From positions 1 through 58,575 of the forward strand of contig CAZDQM010000058.1 in the NCBI GenBank assembly GCA_964507825.1: a stretch of DNA of 58,575 nt. Direction: 5' to 3'. Origin of the DNA: JAWVZS01 sp964507825. GTDB lineage: Archaea; Thermoproteota; Nitrososphaeria; Nitrososphaerales; Nitrosopumilaceae. A model generated the notes under the pieces. That model did no database searches, had not been told where the DNA came from, and saw nothing but the letters and a program-made list of their open reading frames with translations. The translations under genes and the position numbers were made by a program. Below are positions 35,516 through 44,257 of this stretch, piece after piece (the first letter of the stretch is position 1; every line of letters starts with the position of its first letter).

Positions 35516-35992
35516 ATGGAACTGATCTGGGGCGTTTTGAGGCTGAAAAAATATGCGTCTATTGCCGCGGTTACGGCTGTATTCTTGGGAACATTATACT
35601 ATTTTCTGACTATGGCCATGTTGCCCGACCACATAGAGATTGCCTCAAAGGATTATGGATGGTACATCATGACATCAATAGGACTTGGCGCGGCCGTCTC
35701 CGTACTCGGAGGAATCAACGTTTCCCTGATCATATTCAAGACGTTAAGGATGAGGAGAATGAATTCCGCAAAGCAGGGCGGTACCGCCGTCTTGGGCGGC
35801 GCCTTTTCGGTGTTTACACCAGGATGTCCGGCTTGCACGGCCCCGCTTGCAGTGGTCCTAGGTGCCGCTGGAGGGCTCTCCGTACTGCCGATGTTCGGGC
35901 TGGAGCTAAAGATAATCTCGGCCGGCGTCCTGATATTCTCCACATACTGGATTGCAAGGGGCCTGCAAAGGCAGAGCTGTTGCTCTATTTAG
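35516..35992 (+). CDS. Membrane protein with conserved Cys-Pro-Ala-Cys motif
   Basis: A 158-residue protein with four hydrophobic segments. A FTPGCPACTAPLAVVLGAAGG segment at about 105-124 holds a CxxC that could be redox-active or bind metal within the membrane. The C-terminus ends in Cys-Cys. A TATA-like GGTTAAAATATT lies about 40 bp upstream, so the GTG at 35501 is a second possible start. A longer overlapping frame on the same strand (35470-36024) has no membrane pattern and is taken as a shadow. Function unknown. Confidence 0.7.
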   Translation: MELIWGVLRLKKYASIAAVTAVFLGTLYYFLTMAMLPDHIEIASKDYGWYIMTSIGLGAAVSVLGGINVSLIIFKTLRMRRMNSAKQGGTAVLGGAFSVFTPGCPACTAPLAVVLGAAGGLSVLPMFGLELKIISAGVLIFSTYWIARGLQRQSCCSI

Positions 35993-36041
35993 GCCGCATA
36001 CATTCTGATATTACCACACAATAGGCAGGTGCGTTTTCAGA

Positions 36042-36935
36042 TCACCTGACCGGCATTATCCGTATGCGATAATGGTCCGTGCAGTTTGAATCAAAGCCCG
36101 TGTGAAACCCGGATATAGAGTCATCTTGCGCCCGCATATACGACTGCATGTCATATACAAGATCCATGCACAAGTTTCGCTCCGAAGGAATCATCATGTC
36201 AAATTCCTCCACGTGTCTTGTGGGCATTACAAGAGAGCCCATCTCAGACTGCCCGCCCGGATCATGTATCGCACATGCAAGCGGGTTTGACAATATCTGA
36301 TGGCCGGGATCACACCACTTGCAGTCCTTTTTTCTAAACTGCATGCGTTTTTCCCACAGTATGAAATCAGTATCATCCCTGTTCCGCTTTTCTTGATTAC
36401 ACTTGCTGCACAGTGCCTGAAGGTTATTGGGCGCCGTCTTGCCTCCTAGGCTGCGCGGCACTATATGATCCACGTGAAAGGCGGCCTTGGAGCGCTCTAT
36501 CCCGCATGCGGCACACCTTCCCTTGGCCCTTACTAGCACATCGTATCGAATGCTACCTGAAACGGATCTTGCATCTAATTCACGAAACTTTGTAATCCAT
36601 GGATCGGCTTCAAGAAACTCTTCAAGTCGTCGATCACACAGTTCCACTAGCCTCCTCCTCTGCTTGTCATCTATTTTATCATCAAGGAGTAACGTACAGA
36701 TATCCCGCTTGTATGATATGATACCGTGCTTTTGCAGTGTGATCTTGGGCCATCTTTTTGCAATTTTTTTGTAATAATTTAGCTGGGACGAATCCTGGTT
36801 CAGAAAGCCTCTTGCTATCTGTTCCGTGGTTGCCACGTTGCCAGATTCTAAAAGCGTCTTGAGCATGAGCGGCTGGTATATATGCGTCATGCTCATTTTG
36901 CGCTTGATGAAATTCTCTAGACCTGCATAATCCAT
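36042..36935 (-). CDS. HNH endonuclease fused to a HIT-like domain with lost triad
   Basis: A 297-residue protein in three parts. An N-terminal helical domain (KMSMTHIYQPLMLKTLLESG) resembles those of stand-alone HNH restriction-like proteins. The HNH core follows, with zinc pairs C141/C144 and C176/C179 and the catalytic HVDHIVPRSLGG around H157 plus N171. The last 90 residues look like a HIT domain (GSLVMPTRHVEEFDMM, GFHTGFDSN, ending IMPVR), but the nucleotide-hydrolase triad HxHxH reads H288-Y-R290-I-R292. The HIT part is therefore probably a nucleotide-binding or structural module. Biological role unknown; defence is plausible. Confidence 0.8.
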   Translation of the reverse strand: MDYAGLENFIKRKMSMTHIYQPLMLKTLLESGNVATTEQIARGFLNQDSSQLNYYKKIAKRWPKITLQKHGIISYKRDICTLLLDDKIDDKQRRRLVELCDRRLEEFLEADPWITKFRELDARSVSGSIRYDVLVRAKGRCAACGIERSKAAFHVDHIVPRSLGGKTAPNNLQALCSKCNQEKRNRDDTDFILWEKRMQFRKKDCKWCDPGHQILSNPLACAIHDPGGQSEMGSLVMPTRHVEEFDMMIPSERNLCMDLVYDMQSYMRAQDDSISGFHTGFDSNCTDHYRIRIMPVR

Positions 36936-36961
36936 TGTTGATCACTCACATATACAGGATC

Positions 36962-38443
36962 TTATATGTTGATTGTATCTGGTTGCTTGACCGACCGGAC
37001 GTTGTCGTGCCATTTTCTATGGTACTCGCCATGTTCCGTATGAATCGGAACCAATGTCTTGGGACGTGCGCCTTTGATGACGCGCTTGATCTGCTCGCCG
37101 TCACCATGTCCGGAGACGTGAACCTTATGCCATGCTTCGTCCTTTTTGATCACGCCAAAATGCACAAGCCAGTTTTTGACCTGCTTGTCCTTGCTCTCCA
37201 TCTCCTGGTTAAATGGCTCAGTCAGCGAGCGGATGTAGCTAGAGTCTTCATCCGGCCTTATGTCGATGAGATCCTGTAGTCGAAAGTCCGAGCAGGAAAA
37301 GATGAAATCCTTCTGCTTTGCATGGACGTCCCTGTAATCGACAGTGTTTGGATGATCCAGAAACTCCCTCTGCCATGTGGAATAGTCCTTGAGCAGCTGA
37401 TCTCGCGTAAATTTCTCTAGGTCCTTGTCCAGTAATCCCCACGAGCCCCGGTGTACGTATATCCTGATGTGTTTGTCAGTCGGCGACGGATAATGCCCTC
37501 TTAATTCCTCGGATTCATCGAACATCTTTAACAGATATGCCTGCTTCATGTCTACTACTAGGTAACGGCCCGTATTCTTTGCCGCAATGTAAAACGACAA
37601 CAGCCTGTCAAGATCGCGGATCGGATAGCCGCAGATTACAAGTCCCTTTGTATTGTCTACGAACTTTGCAACGTCTTTTTCCACATCATATTCTGTAATG
37701 GAACGCTCGGAATCAACACGGGTTCCCTCACATAGCATCATGTCTATGTCGGAGTCGGCGCAGACTTGGACAAACTTCTCAGTATCCTTTTTTCGCCTAC
37801 CGTGAAAGCGCAAGTCAGCCGTGTTTGCGACGGTCCCGGCGCTGGTATCAAGCAAGAACGCATGAACGCCCGGAATGGAGTGGTCCACGGGAAGCGGCGT
37901 GACGCGTATAGAGTCAATTGAAAACTCTTGTCCGGACCGAAACGTCTCTATTCTTCGCGGTACCTTGACCCTGTCTCCGGACGCCCTGCTTATCTCCCCC
38001 CTTGTGTTTTCATATACCTGGAACTTTTGCTTGAGCGTAATGTACTGGTCGGTGCCGGTATCATCAAAGTTTTGCATTATCAGCCTTGACTCCTCGGAGC
38101 AATATACCGGAATGTCCTCGCGCAGGTACTGGATGTATGCGCAGTGATCAACGTGTGCATGTGTCAGTAGTACCGCGTCAATTTCGGTATCCTCATCGCC
38201 GCCAAACCCCACGTGTCTGGCATAATCGCGTCTGTACATTCCATTGACTTTGGGCAAGAGTCCGAGGGCGATCATGTCAGCTAGCCAGTTTGAGCCCCTC
38301 GCATTGAGGAATTGTGAAAAGAACCTAAGCTCGGCTGAAAACGACATTCCAAAATCCATCAACACTCGCGTACCCTTGTCCTCCACTAGAAACTTGTTTC
38401 CACCTATTTCGTTGACGCCGCCGTAAAATGTTATGCTGGTCAT
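36962..38443 (-). CDS. RNase J family beta-CASP ribonuclease
   Basis: A 493-residue 5'-3' exoribonuclease-like enzyme. The zinc motif THAHVDHCA, the PVDHSIPG motif, TADLRFHGR, a beta-CASP region and the C-terminal VHVSGHGDGEQIKRVI and PIHTEHGEY are those of RNase J, distinct from the CPSF-type protein at 11451. There is a family-size insertion around the active site. The start at 38443 begins the conserved ITFYGGVNEIGG. Together the two beta-CASP enzymes of the window cover both archaeal branches of this superfamily. Confidence 0.92.
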   Translation of the reverse strand: MTSITFYGGVNEIGGNKFLVEDKGTRVLMDFGMSFSAELRFFSQFLNARGSNWLADMIALGLLPKVNGMYRRDYARHVGFGGDEDTEIDAVLLTHAHVDHCAYIQYLREDIPVYCSEESRLIMQNFDDTGTDQYITLKQKFQVYENTRGEISRASGDRVKVPRRIETFRSGQEFSIDSIRVTPLPVDHSIPGVHAFLLDTSAGTVANTADLRFHGRRKKDTEKFVQVCADSDIDMMLCEGTRVDSERSITEYDVEKDVAKFVDNTKGLVICGYPIRDLDRLLSFYIAAKNTGRYLVVDMKQAYLLKMFDESEELRGHYPSPTDKHIRIYVHRGSWGLLDKDLEKFTRDQLLKDYSTWQREFLDHPNTVDYRDVHAKQKDFIFSCSDFRLQDLIDIRPDEDSSYIRSLTEPFNQEMESKDKQVKNWLVHFGVIKKDEAWHKVHVSGHGDGEQIKRVIKGARPKTLVPIHTEHGEYHRKWHDNVRSVKQPDTINI

Positions 38444-38542
38444 GCCATTTTTTAATAGCATATACTAGATAAGTTAGTGGTCAGATGGCCCCTATACAAG
38501 TTGGAAAGCCATTACACGTATGAATCAGGCCGCGATGCCAAC

Positions 38543-38883
38543 TGGAGTGGACCCCATGTTTTGGTACCATTTTTTGCTCTAAAATCCGAATGATTTCTAC
38601 CCTCATTTATTTGTCATCTCCCATTGTTCGTACACACTCAGGTTGATTCAGGATTCATACCCGAATGTGTTATTCGTTTTGAAATTTCAGGTATAATGTA
38701 TTCAGTCGACCTGACCTTGTGCTGAGTTATGCAACAAACTTCTATATTGGTCTTGATCGACTCTAGTACTACCTGGATCTTCTGTTCGGGTGTAAACTTG
38801 GTTTTTGTCATAGTCTTGTTCCCCCTCCGTGAGCGTTAAGCTGTATGAAAGTACGCGTTCTCATTCTAGCGGGGTCCAGCCCA
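38543..38883. mobile_element. IS3-like remnant, MITE-like deletion derivative (copy D)
   Basis: Left end TGGAGTGGACCCCATG and right end matching TGGGCTGGACCCCGCTAGAATGAGAAC in reverse, the same ends as the longer copies at 53900 and 55819. Only 341 bp remain, including the first ~20 codons of orfA (start codon 38811 on the minus strand). Dispersed element R2 sits in the middle, so most of the transposase genes has been replaced or deleted. Confidence 0.85.
38630..38721 (-). repeat. Dispersed GTAC-bounded element, copy R2 (long form)
   Basis: Reverse-complement orientation relative to R1. It keeps GTACACAC at one end, the ATTCAGG/CCCGAAT arm pair (imperfect), the AAATTTCA insert and the GACCTGACCTTGT end. 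It lies entirely inside IS3-like remnant D. Confidence 0.8.
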
Positions 38884-39017
38884 CATGGCACAAAGTCAGC
38901 TGGAAAACGTGATTACGCATAAACTCTAATATCTGCGGATATGCTCGGAGATCAATTCGGTACGGGGAACCGGTCGGGGAAAACAAGGTTAAATTATAGA
39001 AACAGGATCGGATCGTC

Positions 39018-40703
39018 ATGGTGATTTCCAGCCGTAATGTGGTAGAGGGGACAGCGCGTGCACCGCACCGTGCAATGTACAAGGCCATGGGGCTAAATGA
39101 TGATGACCTTGCAAGGCCGATGGTGGGCGTATGCCATACCGGAAACGAGGCGACACCGTGCAACATCATGCTTCCGCAGCTTGCAGAGAAGGCCAAGCAA
39201 GGGGTTGCAGAGAACGGGGCCACGCCACGGATTTTTTCCACCATAGCGGTAAGTGACGGGATAGCAATGGGCCATGAAGGGATGAAGTCCTCGCTAGTCT
39301 CAAGGGAGGTTATAGCCGACTCTATTGAGCTCATGGTGCGCGCACACCAGTATGATGCACTAGTCGGTATTGCCGGATGTGACAAGAGTCTTCCGGGTAC
39401 CATGATGGCAATGGCAAGGCTGAATCTGCCATCGGTCTTTGTTTACGGGGGAACTATAATGCCGGGAATCCTTGACGGAAGGGAGCTCACGGTGGTGGAC
39501 GTCTACGAGGCCGTGGGCGCGTATGACGCAGGGCAGATATCTGCAGAAATGTTAAAAGATATTGAGAATACTGCGTGTCCCAACTCTGGTTCGTGCGGCG
39601 GAATGTTTACGGCAAATACTATGGCATCAATATCGGAGGCGATAGGACTTGCGTTGCCGGGGAGCGCAAGCCCGCCTGCAGAGGATGAGAGGCGCCAAAG
39701 TATGGTTCGTGATACGGGCGCCGCATGCGCTAGGCTACTTGGAGTCGGAATCCGGCCGCGTGACATAATGACTTTTGATGCCTTTGAGAACGCGATAACC
39801 ATGCTCAATGCGGTGGGCGGTTCCACCAACGGGATACTGCACCTGTTATCCATGGCAAACGAGGCTAGGGTGTCGCTTACGTATGACGACTTTGAGAGAA
39901 TACGGAAAAAGACCCCGCATATTGCAGACATGAAGCCCGGGGGCAACTATGTGATGAACAGCCTAGACAAAATAGGGGGCATACCACTTGTCATGAAGAT
40001 GCTAGCCAAGCACGGTTTACTACACACGAATTGTATAACTGTTACCGGTAAAACGGTACGTGAGAACCTTGATGCCATTGAGATTCTGCCTACTTCACAG
40101 GGGATAATCCGGCCCGTTGATGACCCGATACATCCGACGGGGACCGCCGTAATACTTCGCGGAAGCCTTGCGCCTGATGGCGCGGTAATCAAGACGGCGG
40201 GGGTCCAGATGAGACGGTTTGTCGGAAGGGCGGCCGTCTTTGACAGAGAGGAACTTGCCTTTGAGGCAGTATCACGCGGCGAGATAGACGAGGGGTGCGT
40301 GGTGGTAATCAGGTATGAGGGACCAAAGGGGGGCCCTGGCATGAGGGAGATGCTTGCAACCACGGCCGCGCTGGTCGGACAGGGGCTGGGAAAAAAGGTG
40401 GCAATGGTGACAGACGGGAGGTTTTCTGGCGGCACCCGTGGATTCATGGTGGGCCATGTCGCGCCAGAGGCGTTTGTCGGAGGACCGATTGCGCTAGTCA
40501 GGGATGGTGACGAGATTGTAATAGATATAGGTACTAAAACGATCAACTTGAATGTGCCTGCAAGTGAACTAGAGTCTAGGGGAGAGGAGTGGAGGCGCCC
40601 AAGACCTAATTATGCGGACGGGGCCCTTGCAAAGTACGCCTCGTTGGTGGGCTCATCGGCGCAGGGCGCCATCACTTCACCGGGAAACCTGACGGGTACG
40701 TGA
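39018..40703 (+). CDS. ilvD: Dihydroxy-acid dehydratase
   Basis: Fe-S dehydratase making the 2-oxo acids of valine, isoleucine and the CoA/pantothenate branch. The signatures are clear: ISSRNVVEGTARAPHRAM, GCDKSLPGTMMAMARL, NSGSCGGMFTANTM with cluster cysteines, the DGRFSGGTRGFMVGH stretch and the C-terminal RPNYADGALAKYA. At 561 residues the length is standard. It stands as a single transcription unit flanked by repeat-rich spacers on both sides. Confidence 0.96.
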   Translation: MVISSRNVVEGTARAPHRAMYKAMGLNDDDLARPMVGVCHTGNEATPCNIMLPQLAEKAKQGVAENGATPRIFSTIAVSDGIAMGHEGMKSSLVSREVIADSIELMVRAHQYDALVGIAGCDKSLPGTMMAMARLNLPSVFVYGGTIMPGILDGRELTVVDVYEAVGAYDAGQISAEMLKDIENTACPNSGSCGGMFTANTMASISEAIGLALPGSASPPAEDERRQSMVRDTGAACARLLGVGIRPRDIMTFDAFENAITMLNAVGGSTNGILHLLSMANEARVSLTYDDFERIRKKTPHIADMKPGGNYVMNSLDKIGGIPLVMKMLAKHGLLHTNCITVTGKTVRENLDAIEILPTSQGIIRPVDDPIHPTGTAVILRGSLAPDGAVIKTAGVQMRRFVGRAAVFDREELAFEAVSRGEIDEGCVVVIRYEGPKGGPGMREMLATTAALVGQGLGKKVAMVTDGRFSGGTRGFMVGHVAPEAFVGGPIALVRDGDEIVIDIGTKTINLNVPASELESRGEEWRRPRPNYADGALAKYASLVGSSAQGAITSPGNLTGT

Positions 40704-40841
40704 TTCGCGGGTATTTTTCTTATATCGCACGTGACGTACGGATTAGCACCTGCATATCATTCCGGCCAAACAGGGTTCTGGAATAGAAATGCGCATAATG
40801 TGTATGTGACACGGCCTGCCGGATAATCGGATTAGACTCGC

Positions 40842-40922
40842 GTACACACCAGGGCTGATTCGGGATTCATGCCCGAATGTATTGAGTCAGGTATAATGCA
40901 TTAGTAGACCTGACCTTGTACA
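40842..40922 (-). repeat. Dispersed GTAC-bounded element, copy R3 (short form)
   Basis: Lacks the AAATTTCAAAA insert seen in R1, R2 and R4. It has a perfect ATTCGGG/CCCGAAT stem-loop and a TCAGGT/ACCTGA arm pair flanking an ATAATGCATTA loop. It lies between the convergent ends of ilvD and HMG-CoA reductase. Confidence 0.82.
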
Positions 40923-40929
40923 CACTCGT

Positions 40930-40962
40930 CAGGTAGTAATCACCTGCCAAGGGACGGCAGGT
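40930..40962. terminator. Overlapping alternative hairpins in a convergent terminator zone
   Basis: CAGGT (40930-40934) can pair with ACCTG (40942-40946), while ACCTGCC (40942-40948) can pair with GGCAGGT (40956-40962). The two stems share the same middle arm, so only one can form. It is immediately beside R3, in the zone between the convergent ends of ilvD and HMG-CoA reductase. Termination is an inference. Confidence 0.4.
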
Positions 40963-40997
40963 CTTGTGTATTTGAGGACATGAATTCATTTTGCAAG

Positions 40998-42143
40998 TTA
41001 TTTGGTGGAGACTGTTTGCGTGGAAACATCTGCTGCGCGGGAGCCGTCCTGCCGCCTCTTGTGCAGCTTCATGTGCCCTTTCTGGATGCCGTCCGTAACT
41101 AGGGCCCGAAGGGCGGCAAAGTTCTGGCACAGTCCGACGGCCGCCATTATTCCTGATAGCTCGCCTGCAGTCGGATTGCCAAGCATCTTGAGGCAGGTAA
41201 CTGCAGCAGGGTGATTTTTGGTCAACCCGCCTACAGTACCGACTATTAGCGGCACAGACAATTCCCCCCATAACTTACCGTCGCGAATCTCCCACCGGGA
41301 CAGCGGTCCATAAACGGTATCGGCTTTGGCACCTGACGCGTGGGCACCTGCTTCTAGAGCACGCACATCCTGTCCCGTTGCCATTCCCACGGCGGCTATG
41401 CCGTTCATAATGCCCTTGTTGTGCGTAACGGCGCGCGACTTGTCAAGAGCGGCGAACCTGTATGAGTCTATGATATCTCTGGCAACTCGCGAATCAACAT
41501 CAAAGAACGCCTCTGCATGACTGACGCGCGGCAGGTGATTGGAGAGTATACGCAACAGGGCGCGACCGCCGGTTATTTTTTCTATTAGCGGAGATACGCG
41601 CTCGCACATTGTATTTATCGCGTTGGCGCCCATGGCCTCGCCGGTATCCACTATGATATCTATCTTCATCATGTCCTTGTCAAGAAATACGGACGACATC
41701 TCGCACACGCTCATGTGGCTTGAAAGGGAATCCCTTGCGCGATTAATTATTTCGTTTTTTTGCGCGTTTACCATCTCTGACGCGTTTGAATCCGGGTTCA
41801 TTATCTGGATCTGGCCCGTGACATGCGACGGGGAGCCTTGTGCTATGATGTCTTTGGTCGCCTTGGCCCCCGAGGATGCGGCGGCTATTACGGAAGGCTC
41901 CTCTGTCACCATCGGGATTAGAAGGTCGCGGCCGTTTATGCGAAAGTTGGTGGCGACTCCTAGGGGCAACGTGAATACGCCGATCATATTTTCTATCAGT
42001 GAATCTGCCATGTTGACGTGCAGGCCGGCGCGTAGTACATCACGATCCTTGGATTCGAGTCCGGCCATCTTAGTTACTGTATCTAGCCTGTCGTCAGGTG
42101 TTCGTGCGTGGAATTTTGGCAATGCTGTTCTTTTTCTCTCCAT
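40998..42143 (-). CDS. HMG-CoA reductase, class II type
   Basis: Makes mevalonate for archaeal isoprenoid lipids. The class II signature is seen: ENMIGVFTLPLGVATNF, TEEPSVIAAAS with the catalytic Glu, GEAMGANAINTM, HNKGIMNG with the catalytic Lys, GMATGQDVRALEAGAHA with the Asp, and the C-terminal QKGHMKLH with the His. Class II enzymes were first described as degradative, but thaumarchaea and Thermoplasmata use them for synthesis. The start at 42143 sits about 30 bp below a strong TATA box; other in-frame starts at 42152 and 42155 would nearly coincide with the expected transcript start. Confidence 0.94.
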   Translation of the reverse strand: MERKRTALPKFHARTPDDRLDTVTKMAGLESKDRDVLRAGLHVNMADSLIENMIGVFTLPLGVATNFRINGRDLLIPMVTEEPSVIAAASSGAKATKDIIAQGSPSHVTGQIQIMNPDSNASEMVNAQKNEIINRARDSLSSHMSVCEMSSVFLDKDMMKIDIIVDTGEAMGANAINTMCERVSPLIEKITGGRALLRILSNHLPRVSHAEAFFDVDSRVARDIIDSYRFAALDKSRAVTHNKGIMNGIAAVGMATGQDVRALEAGAHASGAKADTVYGPLSRWEIRDGKLWGELSVPLIVGTVGGLTKNHPAAVTCLKMLGNPTAGELSGIMAAVGLCQNFAALRALVTDGIQKGHMKLHKRRQDGSRAADVSTQTVSTK

Positions 42144-42165
42144 GTATCGCATCACTAGATTCTAG

Positions 42166-42177
42166 AATATATATAAA
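42166..42177 (-). promoter_or_regulatory. TATA box of the HMG-CoA reductase gene
   Basis: TTTATATATATT on the minus strand, centred about 28 bp before the ATG at 42143. This spacing predicts a leaderless or nearly leaderless transcript, common in this group. Confidence 0.6.
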
Positions 42178-42193
42178 CTGAGATGCATGCGCC

Positions 42194-42286
42194 GTACACA
42201 CTCGGGTTGATTCATGATTCGTGCCCCGATATATTCTGAGTTTTGAAATTTCAGGTGTAATGCCTTCAGTTGATCTGATCTTGTAC
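42194..42286 (-). repeat. Dispersed GTAC-bounded element, copy R4 (long form)
   Basis: Reverse orientation; GTACACACTCGGGTTGATTC at one end and GATCTTGTAC at the other, with the AAATTTCA palindrome inside. The most diverged copy in the hairpin arms. It lies just upstream of the HMG-CoA reductase TATA box. Confidence 0.78.
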
Positions 42287-42595
42287 GAATGATGAATGCG
42301 GGCTTGCACTATTCATGATAAACTTGCAAAACGATCCGGTAAACCTTTCAGGTATGGTGACCCTAATGTCCCGTACATGTGCATCGCGCTTCCTATACGT
42401 GGAATATTCTGCTACCTTGCTACATTCCTCACAACTGTTAGTTGACTGGCCTTTACTACATGTATAGTTTGTGTGTTGCCATCGCTTGAATTTTGAATCT
42501 GAAAACTAGCAGTCCGGTTCCACATGGATGATTTATTTCCAATATTGTGATGGTGGGGGGTTTTCATGGGGATTCTTGTCTTTTGGCCCGTGGGG
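42287..42595. other. Spacer without recognisable gene
   Basis: About 310 bp between R4 and the end of the DUF4143-type ATPase gene. No motif-bearing frame, no tRNA and no IS end seen. AT-rich stretches near 42410-42480 could hold promoter remnants but nothing specific. Confidence 0.4.
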
Positions 42596-44104
42596 TCAGA
42601 TCAAAAGCAACAATGCCGCGGCAGGTATGATGAGATAGTCCTGCCTTTGCTCTATCTCTTTTTTGGATAGGACTAGGCCGCCCTCTGCGTTTGCCTGATC
42701 TAGGAAACTGACCATGCCGTCTAACTCCCTCTTGTTCACCGTATTTCTGTACTTGACCTCGATTGGCAACTCCAGCCCGTCTGCATACAGCACAAAATCA
42801 ACCTCTCTGTTATGGTGGTTTTTCCAGTAAAACACATGATCCGAATAATCAAACACGTGCTTGTATCTGGCCATCTTGAATGCCTGCCTTGTCAGATGAT
42901 CCGCAACCACGCCCTCAACTACGTGGCCGCATCTTGTCGAATCAGACAAGAGTTCTTCGGCCTGCTCAAACGGATCGTCTGCACTTGCCCACCCATTGAA
43001 CATGTGCAAATAAAACGGATCGTGAAAGTATATTTTTTTCTCCTTTGTAATCCGTGCCGTTTTGTTTCTCGGGTTGTACTTGTGTATTATGGATATTATG
43101 GACAGATCCCTTAGCAGGCCGGCGTATTCTTGCACCGTGGTCCAACTCCCGAGTTCTGACATCTGTTGCATCTTGCTCCATGATGTGGATGATCCCATGC
43201 TGTTGATTATGGATGTTACAAATTGCCTTAGATGCGATTCATTCCGGCGTGATCCCCAGTCTCCGCGCAGTCCGTCTAAATAATCTGAATACGTGTCTTG
43301 GTGGACAAAGCCGGTTTTGATCCTCTCGTTTACGATCTTTGGTGTTCCGCCGGTAATAAGGTACTCATCTAGGCAATCATGCAGCTCCTCTGCAAAGTTG
43401 TTATACAGGATGTCGATCTCCTCTGGCATGTTTTTCGTATATATTGAATGGAATATGTCATGTGAATTTTCGATCAATTCATAATTCTTTACGTGTTCTG
43501 CTATGTCCTTGTTTTGAATTCGTACAAACTCTGAAAACGTCATGGGCCTTAGAATCTTGTTATGACCGTCGTCGGTTCTACCCTTTCTGCCTGGGAGGCG
43601 CTCTGCCGCGTTGACTATACTCATTGCACATGAGCCTGTAGCCAGTATGGTACAGTTCTGAACGATGTTTCTGTCTGCCAGCCACTTTATTCCCTTCTGC
43701 CAATCGCTGATTGATGTTACCTCGTCTAAAAAAAGATACGTCCTCTCTGTTGCTTTTTTGTATCTCCTACTCAGTTTCATGTACGCATCTATGGTTTCCA
43801 CCATCTCCCTTCTTGACTCTGTCAGATCAAACGAATAGTAGAATATGTTCCATGGGCATACCTGTTTATTCATCAAAAAATCCCGAATCTGAATCTTGAT
43901 TAGTGTAGTCTTTCCGACCTGACGCGGACCGCGGAGCGTGTATACTACGGCATTGTCAAATTCAAAATCATATCTTATACTGCGTCGCAGTTCTGGATCA
44001 TATGATATGGATGATCCCTTCAATTCCAGGATGTTTTTGTCATTTTCAATCCTTGTTTTATTTTGCCACCATGGGTTCTCCCTTCGTAGTTGACTGATTG
44101 GCAT
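42596..44104 (-). CDS. AAA_14/DUF4143-type ATPase with C-terminal nuclease-like domain
   Basis: A 502-residue P-loop ATPase of the large archaeal/bacterial family with unknown targets. Walker A GPRQVGKTT (59-67), Walker B TYLFLDEV (122-129) and the sensor region ILATGSCAMS are present. A winged-helix-like middle part precedes a C-terminal domain REVDFVLY...LPIEVKY with D, E and K spaced as in a PD-(D/E)xK fold. Copies of this family often change between strains and lie in accessory regions. The gene carries a duplicated promoter and start-codon unit upstream. Confidence 0.88.
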   Translation of the reverse strand: MPISQLRRENPWWQNKTRIENDKNILELKGSSISYDPELRRSIRYDFEFDNAVVYTLRGPRQVGKTTLIKIQIRDFLMNKQVCPWNIFYYSFDLTESRREMVETIDAYMKLSRRYKKATERTYLFLDEVTSISDWQKGIKWLADRNIVQNCTILATGSCAMSIVNAAERLPGRKGRTDDGHNKILRPMTFSEFVRIQNKDIAEHVKNYELIENSHDIFHSIYTKNMPEEIDILYNNFAEELHDCLDEYLITGGTPKIVNERIKTGFVHQDTYSDYLDGLRGDWGSRRNESHLRQFVTSIINSMGSSTSWSKMQQMSELGSWTTVQEYAGLLRDLSIISIIHKYNPRNKTARITKEKKIYFHDPFYLHMFNGWASADDPFEQAEELLSDSTRCGHVVEGVVADHLTRQAFKMARYKHVFDYSDHVFYWKNHHNREVDFVLYADGLELPIEVKYRNTVNKRELDGMVSFLDQANAEGGLVLSKKEIEQRQDYLIIPAAALLLLI

Positions 44105-44169
44105 TTTCTTATACCGCGAGTTTCTTTATAAATAACATTTTCTTATACCGCGAGTTTATTTATAAATGA
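44102..44169 (-). promoter_or_regulatory. Tandemly duplicated promoter plus start codon
   Basis: Two 34-bp units (44102-44135 and 44136-44169) differ at only two or three positions. Each holds a TTTATAAA TATA box, the GCGGTATAAG segment and an ATG 3' end. The inner ATG starts the ATPase. The outer ATG would start a nine-codon frame ending in TAA just before the inner ATG, a possible minimal leader peptide. Confidence 0.75.
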
Positions 44170-44257
44170 TTATAAAATTGACCGGGACCATACACATGTC
44201 AAAGCACCGACGCGTAAAGTGTCATCAGGTGGACTGGTTACCGATGCGCAGCTTGGG

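Noticed and set aside
35470..36024. A 184-codon frame overlapping the CPAC membrane protein
   Set aside because: It shows no hydrophobic or domain pattern, while the other frame encodes four membrane helices and a conserved Cys motif.
38861..39403. Minus-strand frame covering the start of ilvD
   Set aside because: It is antisense to highly conserved IlvD motifs and has no features of its own.
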